DNA of 64,000 bases from CAZAPG01 sp964486935 (GCA_964486935.1 CAZAPG010000032.1:1-64000), one strand, 5' to 3'; positions 1-8,663 are shown, numbered from the stretch's first letter. Notes: a model not told the origin generated them from the letters alone. Numbers and translations: made by a program.

Positions 1-882
1 GGCCCCGGCGTCGTTAATGGTTAAACGGGTGGGCGCCCCGCCGGCGGCGGGCATGGCATACACCTCGTGATTGCCGCTTTCCCACGAGGTGTAGGTGAGC
101 CACTCCCCATCTGCCGACCAGTTGAGCGAACCAAGCCAGCCTGCGCCCTGATAAATCAGTTGGAGATTGTCTACCGTGGGGCCAATAATATAAATGCCTG
201 CCCGGTTCTGCTCATCCCAGCCTACAAAGGCCAGTTTCTGGCTATCGGGCGACCAGGCCGGCGCGGTGCCGGTAAGCGGATGGGGCGTGGCTACCTGCTC
301 GTCGGTGCCATCGGGCCGGATGAGGTGAATTTTTTCAACACCATCGCGCACGGCGGCAAAAGCAATCAGTTTGCCATCGGGCGACCAGACCGGCAGGTGG
401 TCCATCTCTTCATTAAAAGTCAGTTGAATGGCGGCGGCGCTCTCCAAATGTTGAATAAAAATTTCCGGGTCGCCGTCTCGTTCGGATACAAATACAACGC
501 TTTGCCCGCTGGGCGACCAGGCGGGGCTGTAATCCCAATTGGGGTGATTGGTTAAATTACGCAGTTGGGCATCCGGGTTGGGTTGGGTGACATCCAGCAG
601 CCAGATATCGCTGTTGCCGGTGCGGTGGCTGGTAAAGGCCACCTGCCGGCCATCGGGCGACCAGGCCGGGTCCCAGTCGGCGCCGGGGTGGTTGGTAAGG
701 TTGCGAATTTCACCACCCCGCTCTAAAACAAAAATATCGCCCGCCCCACTCCGGTCTGAGGCAAAGGCGAATATGGGGGGTGAGGGCGTTTGGGCGGCAT
801 AAAGATAGACCATGCCGGCTATAATAATAATTAAAGCAATGGCTCCCCCGGCCACGGCTATGGCTAAATATTTTTTACGCAT
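1..882 (-). CDS. TolB-like WD40/PD40 beta-propeller protein, membrane-anchored (3' end outside window)
   Basis: The reading frame is open from an ATG at 882 through base 1, so the C-terminus lies outside the window (294 codons visible). The N-terminus has a short basic stretch (MRKKY) followed by a hydrophobic segment of about 24 residues, so the protein is probably anchored in the membrane with the rest outside. The remainder is a series of roughly 40-residue PD40 blades, each with the pattern W-S-P-D-G/S-x-x-(V/L)-x-F/Y and followed by an 'I(W/F)...NLTNHP' type strand. Such propellers occur in TolB, in peptidase S9 N-termini and in many Chloroflexota surface proteins. They bind proteins or substrates, and no catalytic domain is visible here. 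The gene is divergent from the permease at 1023. A strong promoter lies only a few bases before the ATG and no ribosome-binding site is present. Confidence 0.85.
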   Translation of the reverse strand, partial: MRKKYLAIAVAGGAIALIIIIAGMVYLYAAQTPSPPIFAFASDRSGAGDIFVLERGGEIRNLTNHPGADWDPAWSPDGRQVAFTSHRTGNSDIWLLDVTQPNPDAQLRNLTNHPNWDYSPAWSPSGQSVVFVSERDGDPEIFIQHLESAAAIQLTFNEEMDHLPVWSPDGKLIAFAAVRDGVEKIHLIRPDGTDEQVATPHPLTGTAPAWSPDSQKLAFVGWDEQNRAGIYIIGPTVDNLQLIYQGAGWLGSLNWSADGEWLTYTSWESGNHEVYAMPAAGGAPTRLTINDAGA

Positions 883-892
883 AGAGCCTGGT

Positions 893-921
893 AGTATAGC
901 ACTACCGGCCACCATGGTCAA
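893..921 (-). promoter_or_regulatory. Promoter of the TolB-like gene
   Basis: Reading leftwards there is a -35 TTGACC (921-916), a 17-base spacer and a -10 TATACT (898-893). The predicted start of transcription, about 886, is only about four bases before the ATG at 882, so the message would be leaderless or nearly so. Confidence 0.6.
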
Positions 922-945
922 TCAGAGCCACGCCCCGTTAGCAAA

Positions 946-974
946 GTGACAGCTACGGCAATTGCGGGTAGAAT
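946..974 (+). promoter_or_regulatory. Promoter of the amino-acid permease gene
   Basis: A -35 GTGACA (946-951), a 17-base spacer and a -10 TAGAAT (969-974) match the sigma-70 consensus at five of six bases each. The leader to the ATG at 1023 is about 40 bases and carries an AGGAG ribosome-binding site near 1010. Confidence 0.5.
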
Positions 975-1022
975 AGATTTTGTTTGTGTCTGGTTCAAAA
1001 TAACTTCCAGGAGAAAACTGAA

Positions 1023-3311
1023 ATGGCTAATCAAGAGATAGAAGTTACCCTGAGCCGGGATTTGGGCCTTTTTGACGTGACCATGATTGGCGTTGGGGCC
1101 ATGATTGGAGCAGGAATTTTTGTGCTAACCGGCCTGGCCGCCGGCGCAGCCGGCCCCGCCCTGGTGCTGGCTTTTTTTCTAAACGGGGTAGTAGCCACCC
1201 TAACCGCCATGGCCTACGCCGAATTAGGTTCGGCCTTTCCAGAGGCGGGGGGAGGGTATCTGTGGGTTAAAGAGGCCTTGGGCGGCACCCAGGGATTTTT
1301 GGGCGGCTGGATGAGCTGGTTTGCCCATGCCGTTGCCGGCAGCCTGTACGCCCTGGCTTTTGGTAGTTTTGCCGCCGAACTGTACCACCTGGCCGGCCTG
1401 CCCGATTTTGGTTGGGGTACCCCCGGCTTAAGGTTAACCTTTACAACCCTTGTCATTGCCGCCTTCACTTATCTAAACTACCGGGGCGCTTCGGAAACGG
1501 GGCTGGTTGGCAATATTGTTACCATCACCAAAGTCATCATCCTGGGGCTTTTTTGCGGCTTTGGCCTGGTTGCCATGTTTCAACACCCAGAGGGCTGGAC
1601 CACCCGCTTTACCGAGGGGTTCATGCCCGAAGGCTGGAGCGGCGTTTTAATTGCCATGGGTTTAACCTTTATTGCCTTTGAAGGCTATGAAATTATTGCC
1701 CAATCGGGCGAGGAAATAAAAAATCCCAAGCGAAACCTGCCGCTGGCTACGTTTATTTCTATTGGCGTGGTGGTGCTTATTTATATGCTGGTTGCCTTTG
1801 TAGCCATCGGGGCCATTACCGCCCCCGAAGGGATGCGCACCTACCAGTTTTTAGGCGAAAAGGGTGAAATTGCCATTATTGAAGCCGCCGAACAGGTAAT
1901 GCCCTTTGGCGCGCTTATTTTGCTCATCAGCGCGGTGGCCTCAACCATGTCGGCCTTAAACGCCACAACCTACTCCTCCTCTCGCGTTTCTTTTGCCATG
2001 GGCCGAGACCTCAACCTGCCCAAAATATTTGCCAAAATCCATCCAGTGCGACACACCCCATTCTGGGCCGTTATTCTTTCCGGGGCGCTTATTTTGGTAA
2101 TGGCCTATTCTCTGCCCATTGAAGATGTAGCCGCCGCCGCCGATTTGATGTTTTTGTTTCTGTTTATGCAGGTTAATATTTCAGTCATGCGGCTGCGACT
2201 CCGCCGGCCCGACCTGGACCGGGGCTTTATGATTCCCTGGTTTCCGGTTATTCCGCTGGTGGCTATTGTGGCTATGGCGGCGCTGGCAATATTTCTATTC
2301 TTCTTCAGCCCCATTGGCTGGTACGTGGCCATGGCCTGGGTTGTAGTTGGCATGTTGCTCTATTGGGGTTACTTCTCCAGGGTTGAACAGTTAGAAAAAC
2401 CACGCGAAATCATTCTGGAAGAAGTGCTGGTCAGTAAAGATTATTCGGTGGTGGTGCCGGTAGCTACTCAGGGGCAATCGCACATTTTGGGCCGGATTGG
2501 GGCTATCATTGCCAAAGCCAACGATGGCGAAGTGCTGGCCCTTAACGTTGCCCGCGTGCCGCAGCAGCTTGAGTTGAGAGACGGACGCGCTTTTTTAAGA
2601 GAAGGCCGACCCGCCCTGGAAGCCGTTATTGAAGAAGCCGGTCAGCTTGGCGTGCCGGTTCACACCATGATTCGGTTAGGCCGAGACGTAGGCAAAGCCG
2701 TGCGCAAAACCGTGGAAGAAAATGCCAGCGATATGATTGTTATCGGCTGGCCGGGCTACACCAATACCTCTGGCCGCGCCTTTGGCAGCGTCATCGACAG
2801 CATTTTAGACAACCCCCCCACCGATATCGCCGTGGTGCGCTATCGCAAATACCGGCCTGTCAAAGCCATTCTGGTGCCGGTGGCCGGCGGCCCCAACAGC
2901 CGCATGGCCGTGAAACTGGCCGTAACCATGGCCACCCACAACCCCGACGACCAGATAAAAGTAACCGCCCTGCGCGTGGTAAAAGCGGGCGCTACGGAGG
3001 CCGAAATTGTGAGAGCGCAAAAAGACCTGGCTCACTCTGTTGAAGGCGCGCCGCCTTACGAGCTTAACCTGAAGGTTGCCGCCGGCAACGATGTGGTGGG
3101 AACCATTCTGGCAAATGCCAAAGGATACGATTTGATTGTGATTGGGGCCACAAACGAGCCAATGTTCAACACCCTGCTGGTCGGCAATATTCCCGAGCAG
3201 GTTGCCAAACGCGCCGAAGTGACCACCATTATGGTTAAACGCCGGCACGGCCCCATCAAATCGCTGTTGCGCGAAACCGTGCTGCAACCCGCTTCAACCA
3301 AAGGAATTTAA
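1023..3311 (+). CDS. APC-family amino-acid permease fused to two UspA domains
   Basis: This 762-residue protein has an N-terminal APC-superfamily permease (residues about 10-460, 12 predicted membrane helices, with the helix-1 signature GAMIGAGIF). The C-terminal cytoplasmic part (about 475-745) contains two UspA-like alpha/beta domains in tandem, each ending in a 'D-(M/L)-IVIG' strand and a glycine-rich loop. The permease part resembles cationic or neutral amino-acid transporters of the YfnA/CAT group. UspA domains often bind ATP or other adenine nucleotides, so they may gate transport according to energy state; that is inference. The ATG at 1023 was chosen because AGGAG lies just upstream; an in-frame start at 984 would add a tail with no ribosome-binding site. 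The next gene starts four bases after this stop, which suggests co-transcription. Confidence 0.9.
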   Translation: MANQEIEVTLSRDLGLFDVTMIGVGAMIGAGIFVLTGLAAGAAGPALVLAFFLNGVVATLTAMAYAELGSAFPEAGGGYLWVKEALGGTQGFLGGWMSWFAHAVAGSLYALAFGSFAAELYHLAGLPDFGWGTPGLRLTFTTLVIAAFTYLNYRGASETGLVGNIVTITKVIILGLFCGFGLVAMFQHPEGWTTRFTEGFMPEGWSGVLIAMGLTFIAFEGYEIIAQSGEEIKNPKRNLPLATFISIGVVVLIYMLVAFVAIGAITAPEGMRTYQFLGEKGEIAIIEAAEQVMPFGALILLISAVASTMSALNATTYSSSRVSFAMGRDLNLPKIFAKIHPVRHTPFWAVILSGALILVMAYSLPIEDVAAAADLMFLFLFMQVNISVMRLRLRRPDLDRGFMIPWFPVIPLVAIVAMAALAIFLFFFSPIGWYVAMAWVVVGMLLYWGYFSRVEQLEKPREIILEEVLVSKDYSVVVPVATQGQSHILGRIGAIIAKANDGEVLALNVARVPQQLELRDGRAFLREGRPALEAVIEEAGQLGVPVHTMIRLGRDVGKAVRKTVEENASDMIVIGWPGYTNTSGRAFGSVIDSILDNPPTDIAVVRYRKYRPVKAILVPVAGGPNSRMAVKLAVTMATHNPDDQIKVTALRVVKAGATEAEIVRAQKDLAHSVEGAPPYELNLKVAAGNDVVGTILANAKGYDLIVIGATNEPMFNTLLVGNIPEQVAKRAEVTTIMVKRRHGPIKSLLRETVLQPASTKGI

Positions 3312-3315
3312 GCCG

Positions 3316-4383
3316 ATGAGCCAGACAAGCTACACCATTGCGGTGCTTCCCGGCGATGGCATTGGGCCGGAAATTGTGCGCGCCGCCACTCAAATTTTGC
3401 AGCAAATAGCCCGTCAGGATGGCTTCAGCCTGAACCTGATTGAATACGAAGCCGGAGCCGGAGCCTACCAAAAATATGGCAACGCTCTGCCGCCCGATAC
3501 CCTGACCGGCTGCCGGCAGGCCGATGCCATCTTCAAAGGCCCAACCGGGCTGCCCAACGTGCGCCTGCCCGATGGCACCGAGGCCGGAGTGCTGGGCGGA
3601 CGCTTTCGTAACGGGCTGGATTTGTATGTCAATTTGCGGCCCATCAAGCTCTACCCCAATGTGCCTACCGCCCTGGCCAATCGACGCCCCGGCGAAATTG
3701 ATTGGGTGATGGTGCGCGAGAACACCGAGGGCCTCTACGCCAGCCGGGGCAACGGCGTGGTAGCCAACACCGGCCAGGCCGCCACCGATACCCTGATGAT
3801 TACCCGCCTTGGTTCCGAGCGGATTATCCGTTACGCCTTTGAGGAGGCCCGCCGGCGCAATGGCAAAAAACGGGTGGCCTGCGTAGACAAAAGCAACGTG
3901 CTGCGCTCGTTTGCCTTTTTTCGCCAAATTTTCAAAGAAATTGCCCTGCAATACCCCGACGTGGAGACCGATTTTCTTTACGTTGACGCGGCGGCCCAGG
4001 CTCTGGTGCTGGAGCCGGACCGTTTTGACGTGATTGTCACCGAAAATCTGTTTGGCGACATTCTGAGCGACCTGGGCGGGGCCACCGTTGGCGGCATCGG
4101 CGTATGCGCCGGAGCCAACATTGGCCGGCATCACGCCTACTTTGAACCGATTCACGGCTCGGCCCCGGCCCTGACTGGAAAGGGCCGGGCCAATCCTCTG
4201 GCCGCCATTTTGGCCGGCGGGCTAATGCTCAACTACCTGGGGCTGGCCGAATCGGCGGCCAAACTGGAGCGGGCCGTGGAGCGGGCCTTTGTGCAAAAAA
4301 GCATCCTGCTCCGGCCCGACGGCTCCGCGGCGGGCGGCACCCGGCAGGTAGCCAGGGCAATCGGTGAACAGCTTGGTCAGTAA
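3316..4383 (+). CDS. NAD-dependent isopropylmalate/isocitrate-type dehydrogenase
   Basis: This 355-residue protein has the usual length of the beta-decarboxylating dehydrogenase family. The N-terminal strand-loop 'LPGDGIGPEI' and the C-terminal 'FEPIHGSAP.(L)TGKGRANP' cofactor loop are diagnostic. The metal-binding aspartates are in 'LFGDILSDLGG' and the catalytic Lys is in 'VDKSNVLR'. These enzymes oxidise a 2-hydroxy acid and decarboxylate it. The exact substrate (3-isopropylmalate, homoisocitrate, isocitrate or tartrate) cannot be read from sequence alone. No leucine or lysine biosynthesis genes are nearby, so a housekeeping leuB role is not supported by context. It lies four bases behind the permease and is probably transcribed with it. 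A ribosome-binding site AAAGGA lies about ten bases before the ATG. Confidence 0.88.
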   Translation: MSQTSYTIAVLPGDGIGPEIVRAATQILQQIARQDGFSLNLIEYEAGAGAYQKYGNALPPDTLTGCRQADAIFKGPTGLPNVRLPDGTEAGVLGGRFRNGLDLYVNLRPIKLYPNVPTALANRRPGEIDWVMVRENTEGLYASRGNGVVANTGQAATDTLMITRLGSERIIRYAFEEARRRNGKKRVACVDKSNVLRSFAFFRQIFKEIALQYPDVETDFLYVDAAAQALVLEPDRFDVIVTENLFGDILSDLGGATVGGIGVCAGANIGRHHAYFEPIHGSAPALTGKGRANPLAAILAGGLMLNYLGLAESAAKLERAVERAFVQKSILLRPDGSAAGGTRQVARAIGEQLGQ

Positions 4384-4393
4384 TCCATTGTTC

Positions 4394-4431
4394 GTGGTCA
4401 GTTGTGCTACTGACCACGGACAACTGACCAC
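4394..4431. repeat. Inverted repeat (12-bp arms) between dehydrogenase and phosphatase genes
   Basis: GTGGTCAGTTGT at 4394-4405 is exactly complementary to ACAACTGACCAC at 4420-4431, with a 14-base loop that itself contains a second copy of ACTGACCAC. No T-tract follows, so this looks more like a dispersed palindromic element than a classical terminator. Confidence 0.6.
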
Positions 4432-4461
4432 AGACCATCATCCAAAGGAGCAAGAGAATTT

Positions 4462-4932
4462 ATGATTAACGTTCTATTTGTCTGTTTGGGCAACATCTGC
4501 CGCTCGCCCATGGCCGAGGCGGTGTTTAAGCATCTGGTAGAGCGGGAAGATTTGGCCGGCCATTTTCATATCGACTCGGTTGGCACCGCCAGTTATCACG
4601 CGGGCGAGCCGGCCCACTACGGCACGCGGCAAATTTTGGACCGGCAAGGCATTGCCTGCACCAGCGTGTCGCGCCAGATTAACCGGCGCGACCTGGAAAC
4701 CGCCGATTATCTGGTGGCTATGGATCGTGATAATCGCGCAGATTTAAAATATATGGCCGGCAGCCTGCCTTTGGATGGCCGGCTGCATCTGCTGCTGGAT
4801 TTTGCGCCGCATGTCGGCATTAAAAGTGTTCCTGACCCTTATTATGTTGGTAACTTTGAAGAAACTTACCGGCTGGTGAAAGCCGGTTGCGAGGGTCTGC
4901 TAGAGCACATTCGGCAAAAGGAAGGGATTTGA
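4462..4932 (+). CDS. Low-molecular-weight protein tyrosine phosphatase
   Basis: This 156-residue protein has the family signature at the N-terminus: CLGNICRS, with the nucleophile Cys8, Arg14 of the CX5R loop and Ser15. The general acid is Asp125 in the 'DPYY' motif. The protein is complete and of normal length. Family members dephosphorylate tyrosine (or arginine) residues on proteins. In bacteria they often regulate exopolysaccharide synthesis together with a tyrosine kinase, but no such kinase is present here. AAAGGAG lies about 13 bases before the ATG. The fructosamine kinase starts directly after this stop codon, so the two are translationally linked. Confidence 0.93.
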   Translation: MINVLFVCLGNICRSPMAEAVFKHLVEREDLAGHFHIDSVGTASYHAGEPAHYGTRQILDRQGIACTSVSRQINRRDLETADYLVAMDRDNRADLKYMAGSLPLDGRLHLLLDFAPHVGIKSVPDPYYVGNFEETYRLVKAGCEGLLEHIRQKEGI

Positions 4933-5826
4933 GTGTCGCTGCCGCCGGAATTGATGGAAATATTGCAGGTAGAATTGGGGGCAGTGGTCAATGTGACCGC
5001 TGTTGGCGGCGGCGATATTAGCAGCGCGGCCAGAATTCAACGGCAAAATGGCCCTGAGGCGCTGGTCAAATGGCATCGCCATGCGCCCGCCGGTATGTTT
5101 ACCGCCGAGCGGCGCGGGCTGGAGTTGCTGCTTGCGGCGCTCGCGGCGCTCGCGGCGGGGACGCTGCGTGTGCCCCGGGTGCTGGCTCAACGCGAAGCTG
5201 CCGCCGGCTGCCCGGCCTTTATTGCTATGGAATGGCTGGGGCGCGGCGCCGGCTCAACCCAGGCAGCCCAAATGCTGGGGCAGGGGTTGGCCCAGATGCA
5301 CCGGGTTACCGGCCCCTATTTTGGGCTGGACCACGATAACTTCATTGGCGCTAACCCCCAACCCAACCGGCCCGGCGATGATTGGATTACTTTTTTTGGG
5401 GAGCGGCGGCTGGGCTTTCAAATGGAGTTGGCCGCCCAAAATGGTCGATTGCCCCGGCAGCGGGCGCAGCGGCTGGAGAAGCTGCTGGCGCGTCTGGCCG
5501 ATTGGCTGCCGGCCAACCCGCCGGCCTCGCTGCTGCACGGCGATTTGTGGGGCGGCAACTGGCTGACCACCCACTCCGGCCAGCCGGCGCTGATTGACCC
5601 GGCCGTTTATTACGGCCATCGCGAGGCCGAGCTGGCTTTTACCGAATTATTCGGCGGCTTTCCCGGCCCGTTCTACGCGGCCTATAACCAGACCTGGCCC
5701 CCGGACCAGGGCTACAACGAGCGCAAAGATTTGTACAACCTGTACCACCTGCTCAACCACCTCAACCTGTTTGGCGAGAGTTATGGCGGCAGCGTCGATG
5801 CGGTGCTGCGGCGGTATGTCGGGTGA
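4933..5826 (+). CDS. Fructosamine kinase family protein
   Basis: This 297-residue protein starts with GTG immediately after the TGA of the phosphatase gene. It shows the aminoglycoside-phosphotransferase-like fold of the fructosamine/ketosamine-3-kinase family: 'VGGGDIS' in the N-lobe, the catalytic loop 'LLHGDLWGGNW', the metal-binding 'ALIDPAVYYGHREAELAF' stretch and the family C-terminus with 'NLYHLLNHLNLFG'. Such enzymes phosphorylate sugars attached to amines (early glycation products) and so start protein deglycation. The pairing with a low-molecular-weight phosphatase is plausible for such repair, because phosphatases of that class have been found next to these kinases in other bacteria. 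Confidence 0.92.
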   Translation: MSLPPELMEILQVELGAVVNVTAVGGGDISSAARIQRQNGPEALVKWHRHAPAGMFTAERRGLELLLAALAALAAGTLRVPRVLAQREAAAGCPAFIAMEWLGRGAGSTQAAQMLGQGLAQMHRVTGPYFGLDHDNFIGANPQPNRPGDDWITFFGERRLGFQMELAAQNGRLPRQRAQRLEKLLARLADWLPANPPASLLHGDLWGGNWLTTHSGQPALIDPAVYYGHREAELAFTELFGGFPGPFYAAYNQTWPPDQGYNERKDLYNLYHLLNHLNLFGESYGGSVDAVLRRYVG

Positions 5827-5836
5827 CTCAGGGTTC

Positions 5837-5871
5837 AGGTGTCAAGTATTTTTTTTCGATACCTGACACCT
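5837..5871. terminator. Inverted repeat between convergent genes, possible terminator
   Basis: The arms at 5837-5849 and 5859-5871 pair over 13 bases with one mismatch. The loop contains a run of eight T. It sits between the convergent fructosamine kinase and HtrA genes. The T-run is in the loop and not after the stem, so termination is uncertain; a dispersed palindromic repeat is the alternative. Confidence 0.45.
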
Positions 5872-5874
5872 ACC

Positions 5875-7092
5875 TTACCGGGGCGGCTCTTCGGCCAGTT
5901 CAGCGGTAACGGTAGCCTCTTGCCCTTGCCGCAGCAGTTCCACTTTAACCGTATCGCCCACTTTGTAGTTGGTCTCTAATAAATTGTAAAGCTCCTCCAG
6001 GCTGGCAACTTCCTGTCCGTCAATGGCCGTTAAAATATCGCCGCCAACAAACACCCGCTGATTGCCCAAAATTGCCTCTTGCTGCGCGCCCTGCGCGCCC
6101 ACTTTTGCCAGCGGCCCGCCGCGAGACAGTTCAACCAGCAACAACCCTTTTTGAACCGGCAAATCCAGCAGGTCGGCCAGACCCGGCGTAATGCGGTAGG
6201 CGTAGCGCACCCCCAGCCACGGATGGCGATAGCGGCCCAGAGTCAGCAAATCGGGCAGCACCCGCCTGGCGGTGTCTGCCGGTACGGCAAAGCCCACCCC
6301 GGCGTTGGCGCCGCTGGGGCTGAAAATAGCCGTGTTGATGCCGATGACCCGCCCGGCGCTGTCCAGCATGGGGCCGCCGGAATTGCCGCTGTTAATGGCC
6401 GCGTCGGTTTGGATGATGCCGCTAATCTCGCGCCCATCGCGGCTTTGCAGGGTGCGGTTCAGCGCGCTGATTACGCCGGTTGTCAACGTGCCGCCAAACT
6501 GACCAAACGGATTGCCAATAACAATGGCGCGTTGACCAACCTGCAAGTTGGCCGAGTCGCCCAGCTCTACCGGGGTGAGCAGCTCTGCCGGGGCGTCAAC
6601 CTTTAGCACGGCAATATCGTTGCGCGGGTCGGCTCCAACAATTTGGGCCGGCAGGGTTGTCTCGTCAATAAAGGTGACTTCTATGAGCCGCGCGCCCTCG
6701 ATAACGTGAAAGTTGGTGAGGATGTGTCCCTGCTTATCCAGCACAAAGCCGGAGCCGGCTCCTTCTACCGGCGTAATTTCAAAAAAGAAACCCCGCCGCA
6801 ACACCTGGGTGGTAACATTGACCACCGCCGGCGAAACCCGCCGGTACACGTCGATGACCCGCTTTTCGGCAAAATCCAGGCCCAGGGCGTCAATGAGAGC
6901 TACCTGGTTGAGCGCCGGCGTACCGGTTGGAATCGGGGTGGGGGCGGGCGTGACCGGCAGTGGCGCGGGCGGCGCTGAGACAGGGGGCAGGAACTGGTTC
7001 AGGTTGCAGGCCATAACCAGCAAAGAAAAGAGCCAGACCAGAGCCAGCCCAAACGACAATCGGCTTGAGGTTTGTTGGTAATGTTTGAACAA
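5875..7092 (-). CDS. HtrA/DegP-type serine protease lipoprotein with PDZ domain
   Basis: Starting from a TTG at 7092 the protein has 405 residues. It has a lipoprotein-type signal (hydrophobic stretch ending in LVMAC, Cys29), a Pro-rich stalk, a trypsin-like domain with His129, Asp159 and Ser238 (GNSGG), and one C-terminal PDZ domain (about 310-400). The function is degradation or chaperoning of damaged proteins outside the membrane. AGGAG lies seven bases before the TTG. A GTG three codons earlier sits directly on the ribosome-binding site and is less likely, and in-frame codons back to 7275 lack any start signal. One PDZ domain, not two, puts it with the DegS/HhoA type. It is convergent with the fructosamine kinase. 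Confidence 0.92.
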   Translation of the reverse strand: MFKHYQQTSSRLSFGLALVWLFSLLVMACNLNQFLPPVSAPPAPLPVTPAPTPIPTGTPALNQVALIDALGLDFAEKRVIDVYRRVSPAVVNVTTQVLRRGFFFEITPVEGAGSGFVLDKQGHILTNFHVIEGARLIEVTFIDETTLPAQIVGADPRNDIAVLKVDAPAELLTPVELGDSANLQVGQRAIVIGNPFGQFGGTLTTGVISALNRTLQSRDGREISGIIQTDAAINSGNSGGPMLDSAGRVIGINTAIFSPSGANAGVGFAVPADTARRVLPDLLTLGRYRHPWLGVRYAYRITPGLADLLDLPVQKGLLLVELSRGGPLAKVGAQGAQQEAILGNQRVFVGGDILTAIDGQEVASLEELYNLLETNYKVGDTVKVELLRQGQEATVTAELAEEPPR

Positions 7093-7319
7093 TGTGCTCA
7101 CTCCTCTGAAAATGAAATTGAGACGCGGGGGGCTTGGGGCGACCGAAGGAAGGTTCCCCCCAAAAGACCCCATTTTCGTTGTCGATGGCGCGCAAACGCT
7201 CGTGACGGCTCCTTTGCCAGTATCAAAATATAAGTATACCACGCCTCGGTTGGGTTGTTGAAATGATGGTTGCATCGAAGCTGGACATTTAACGCGGCAG
7301 GTAGGGGCAGTTGACGGTA

Positions 7320-7349
7320 TTGCCTATGAGGGAAAAGATGTGCTACAAT
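7320..7349 (+). promoter_or_regulatory. Promoter of the unknown gene at 7432
   Basis: A -35 TTGCCT (7320-7325), an 18-base spacer and a -10 TACAAT (7344-7349) precede the gene by about 80 bases. Confidence 0.45.
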
Positions 7350-7365
7350 AGGCGTCGTGTTAAAG

Positions 7366-7390
7366 TTTTCCCAACTGCCACTTGGGAAAA
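7366..7390 (+). promoter_or_regulatory. Perfect inverted repeat in the leader of the 7432 gene
   Basis: TTTTCCCAA (7366-7374) and TTGGGAAAA (7382-7390) form perfect 9-bp arms around a 7-base spacer. They lie between the predicted transcription start and the ATG. It could be a repressor operator or an RNA hairpin; there is no T-run after it. Confidence 0.4.
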
Positions 7391-7431
7391 GATTATCGCC
7401 GTTTTAGAAACAAACAATTATCTGGGAGAAG

Positions 7432-8505
7432 ATGAGCTTGGCTAACGACATTCTTTCTAGAGAGCAGCGCATTAGAAAGAAGGCCGAATTACAATCGCTC
7501 TATACCACCCTGGCCAGCTATCGAGATAGAGAGAGTAGCTATATCGAGGCGTCAGCCGCTATTCCCGAAGTTTTGGCCAACCAGATTAGAGAGACTCGGC
7601 AAAATATTGTTGCTATTGAAAGCGAACTGTTTGCGCCTTCAGAGGCAACTTCAGAGCGGCGGGCGCTGGCCTTTTACAAAGAGGCGCTCGAGGCCGATTT
7701 GGCCGGCGATTTTTCTAAAGCCCTGCGGCTGTACAAGAGCGCCGGGCGATACGGCCATTCTGATGCCAATGCCGCTGCGCGCAGCGCGCGCTATGCCCTA
7801 AAGCGAGCTAAAAGCAAACCGGCCCGCACGTTTATGCCCGCTTCTCCCAATCCGGCCAGAACCAGACTTCTGACCGGATTGGGAGTTTTGGCTTTAATTA
7901 TGCTGGCCGCAGGCTTTATGCTGCGCGGGCGTTTTTGGGGCCAACCTTCAAGCGTGGTTGCCGGCGGCCCACCCACGGTGGCAGCGCCCTCGCCCACTGC
8001 CGTTGTAATTGCGCCCGACACGCCCACTCCAACGCCGGCAGCGACGCCAACCGATACGCCTCTGCCGCCCACTGCTACGCCCGCGTTCTCCGCGCTTCCC
8101 ACCTCTACGCTCGCGCCGACATCTACCCCATCTTCTACCACAACGCCGCCCCCTACCCTTAAGCCTCCCCCCAGAATCATCGAGCCAAAAAATGACCTGG
8201 TTTGGGGCGATGGCGCGATTGTGTTTGAATTTGTTGAGCAGAAGTTGAACTCTGACGAGTTGTATTGCCTCAACCGGATGCGCGGCTACGATATTACCAA
8301 CACCGAAAACTGGAGCCACGAGCCACGTGGCAGCAAAAAACCCTCGGTGGCCGTCGAGGCCAATGTGTTCCGCGTGGCGCGGGCGCAAGGGATGCGCTGT
8401 ATTGTCTGGTCGGCGGCGATTGGTCAGGGATCGTGCGACAACATTATCAGCGAAAGTACCGAAGAGCGCGTCATCGGCCTGCCCCGCCCGTGCGACTTTA
8501 AATGA
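7432..8505 (+). CDS. Unknown single-pass membrane protein with Pro/Thr stalk
   Basis: I do not recognise this 357-residue protein. Residues 1-70 are a charged, probably coiled-coil helix pair (heptad pattern around 'REQRIRKKAELQSLY'). Residues about 75-130 look like a short helical repeat similar to one TPR-like hairpin ('ALAFYKEALEADLAGDFSKALRLYKSAGRYG'-type pattern). A membrane helix lies at about 143-163, followed by a Thr/Pro stalk (about 175-245) and a C-terminal domain of about 100 residues with four cysteines. With the N-terminus inside, the Cys-bearing domain would be outside, where disulfides could form. GGGAGAAG precedes the ATG. It is transcribed alone; the next gene is more than 500 bases away. 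Confidence 0.75.
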   Translation: MSLANDILSREQRIRKKAELQSLYTTLASYRDRESSYIEASAAIPEVLANQIRETRQNIVAIESELFAPSEATSERRALAFYKEALEADLAGDFSKALRLYKSAGRYGHSDANAAARSARYALKRAKSKPARTFMPASPNPARTRLLTGLGVLALIMLAAGFMLRGRFWGQPSSVVAGGPPTVAAPSPTAVVIAPDTPTPTPAATPTDTPLPPTATPAFSALPTSTLAPTSTPSSTTTPPPTLKPPPRIIEPKNDLVWGDGAIVFEFVEQKLNSDELYCLNRMRGYDITNTENWSHEPRGSKKPSVAVEANVFRVARAQGMRCIVWSAAIGQGSCDNIISESTEERVIGLPRPCDFK

Positions 8506-8550
8506 GGCGGCTAACCTGTTGTGTTGCAAAGACAGTTAACCAGCCTGTTT

Positions 8551-8581
8551 GACCGCCGGCCACCGTTAAATTCCGGCGGTC
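8551..8581. terminator. Hairpin downstream of the 7432 gene
   Basis: GACCGCCGG (8551-8559) pairs perfectly with CCGGCGGTC (8573-8581) around a 13-base loop, 45 bases after the stop codon. There is no T-tract, so it may be a rho-assisted or mRNA-end-protecting structure. Confidence 0.45.
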
Positions 8582-8663
8582 ACAAGAATGGCTCCTTTTC
8601 AGTGGCTATGCCGACTTTTCAGCCCCGCTCAAAAAGCCGAGACAGGGTGGACTTAACGACAAA

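Noticed and set aside
67..802. Plus-strand open frames in the first 800 bases
   Set aside because: The minus strand encodes clear PD40 propeller blades through the same bases and has its own promoter.
3256..4155. 300-codon minus-strand frame opposite the dehydrogenase gene
   Set aside because: The plus strand carries all family motifs of an isopropylmalate-type dehydrogenase; the minus frame shows no recognisable motif.
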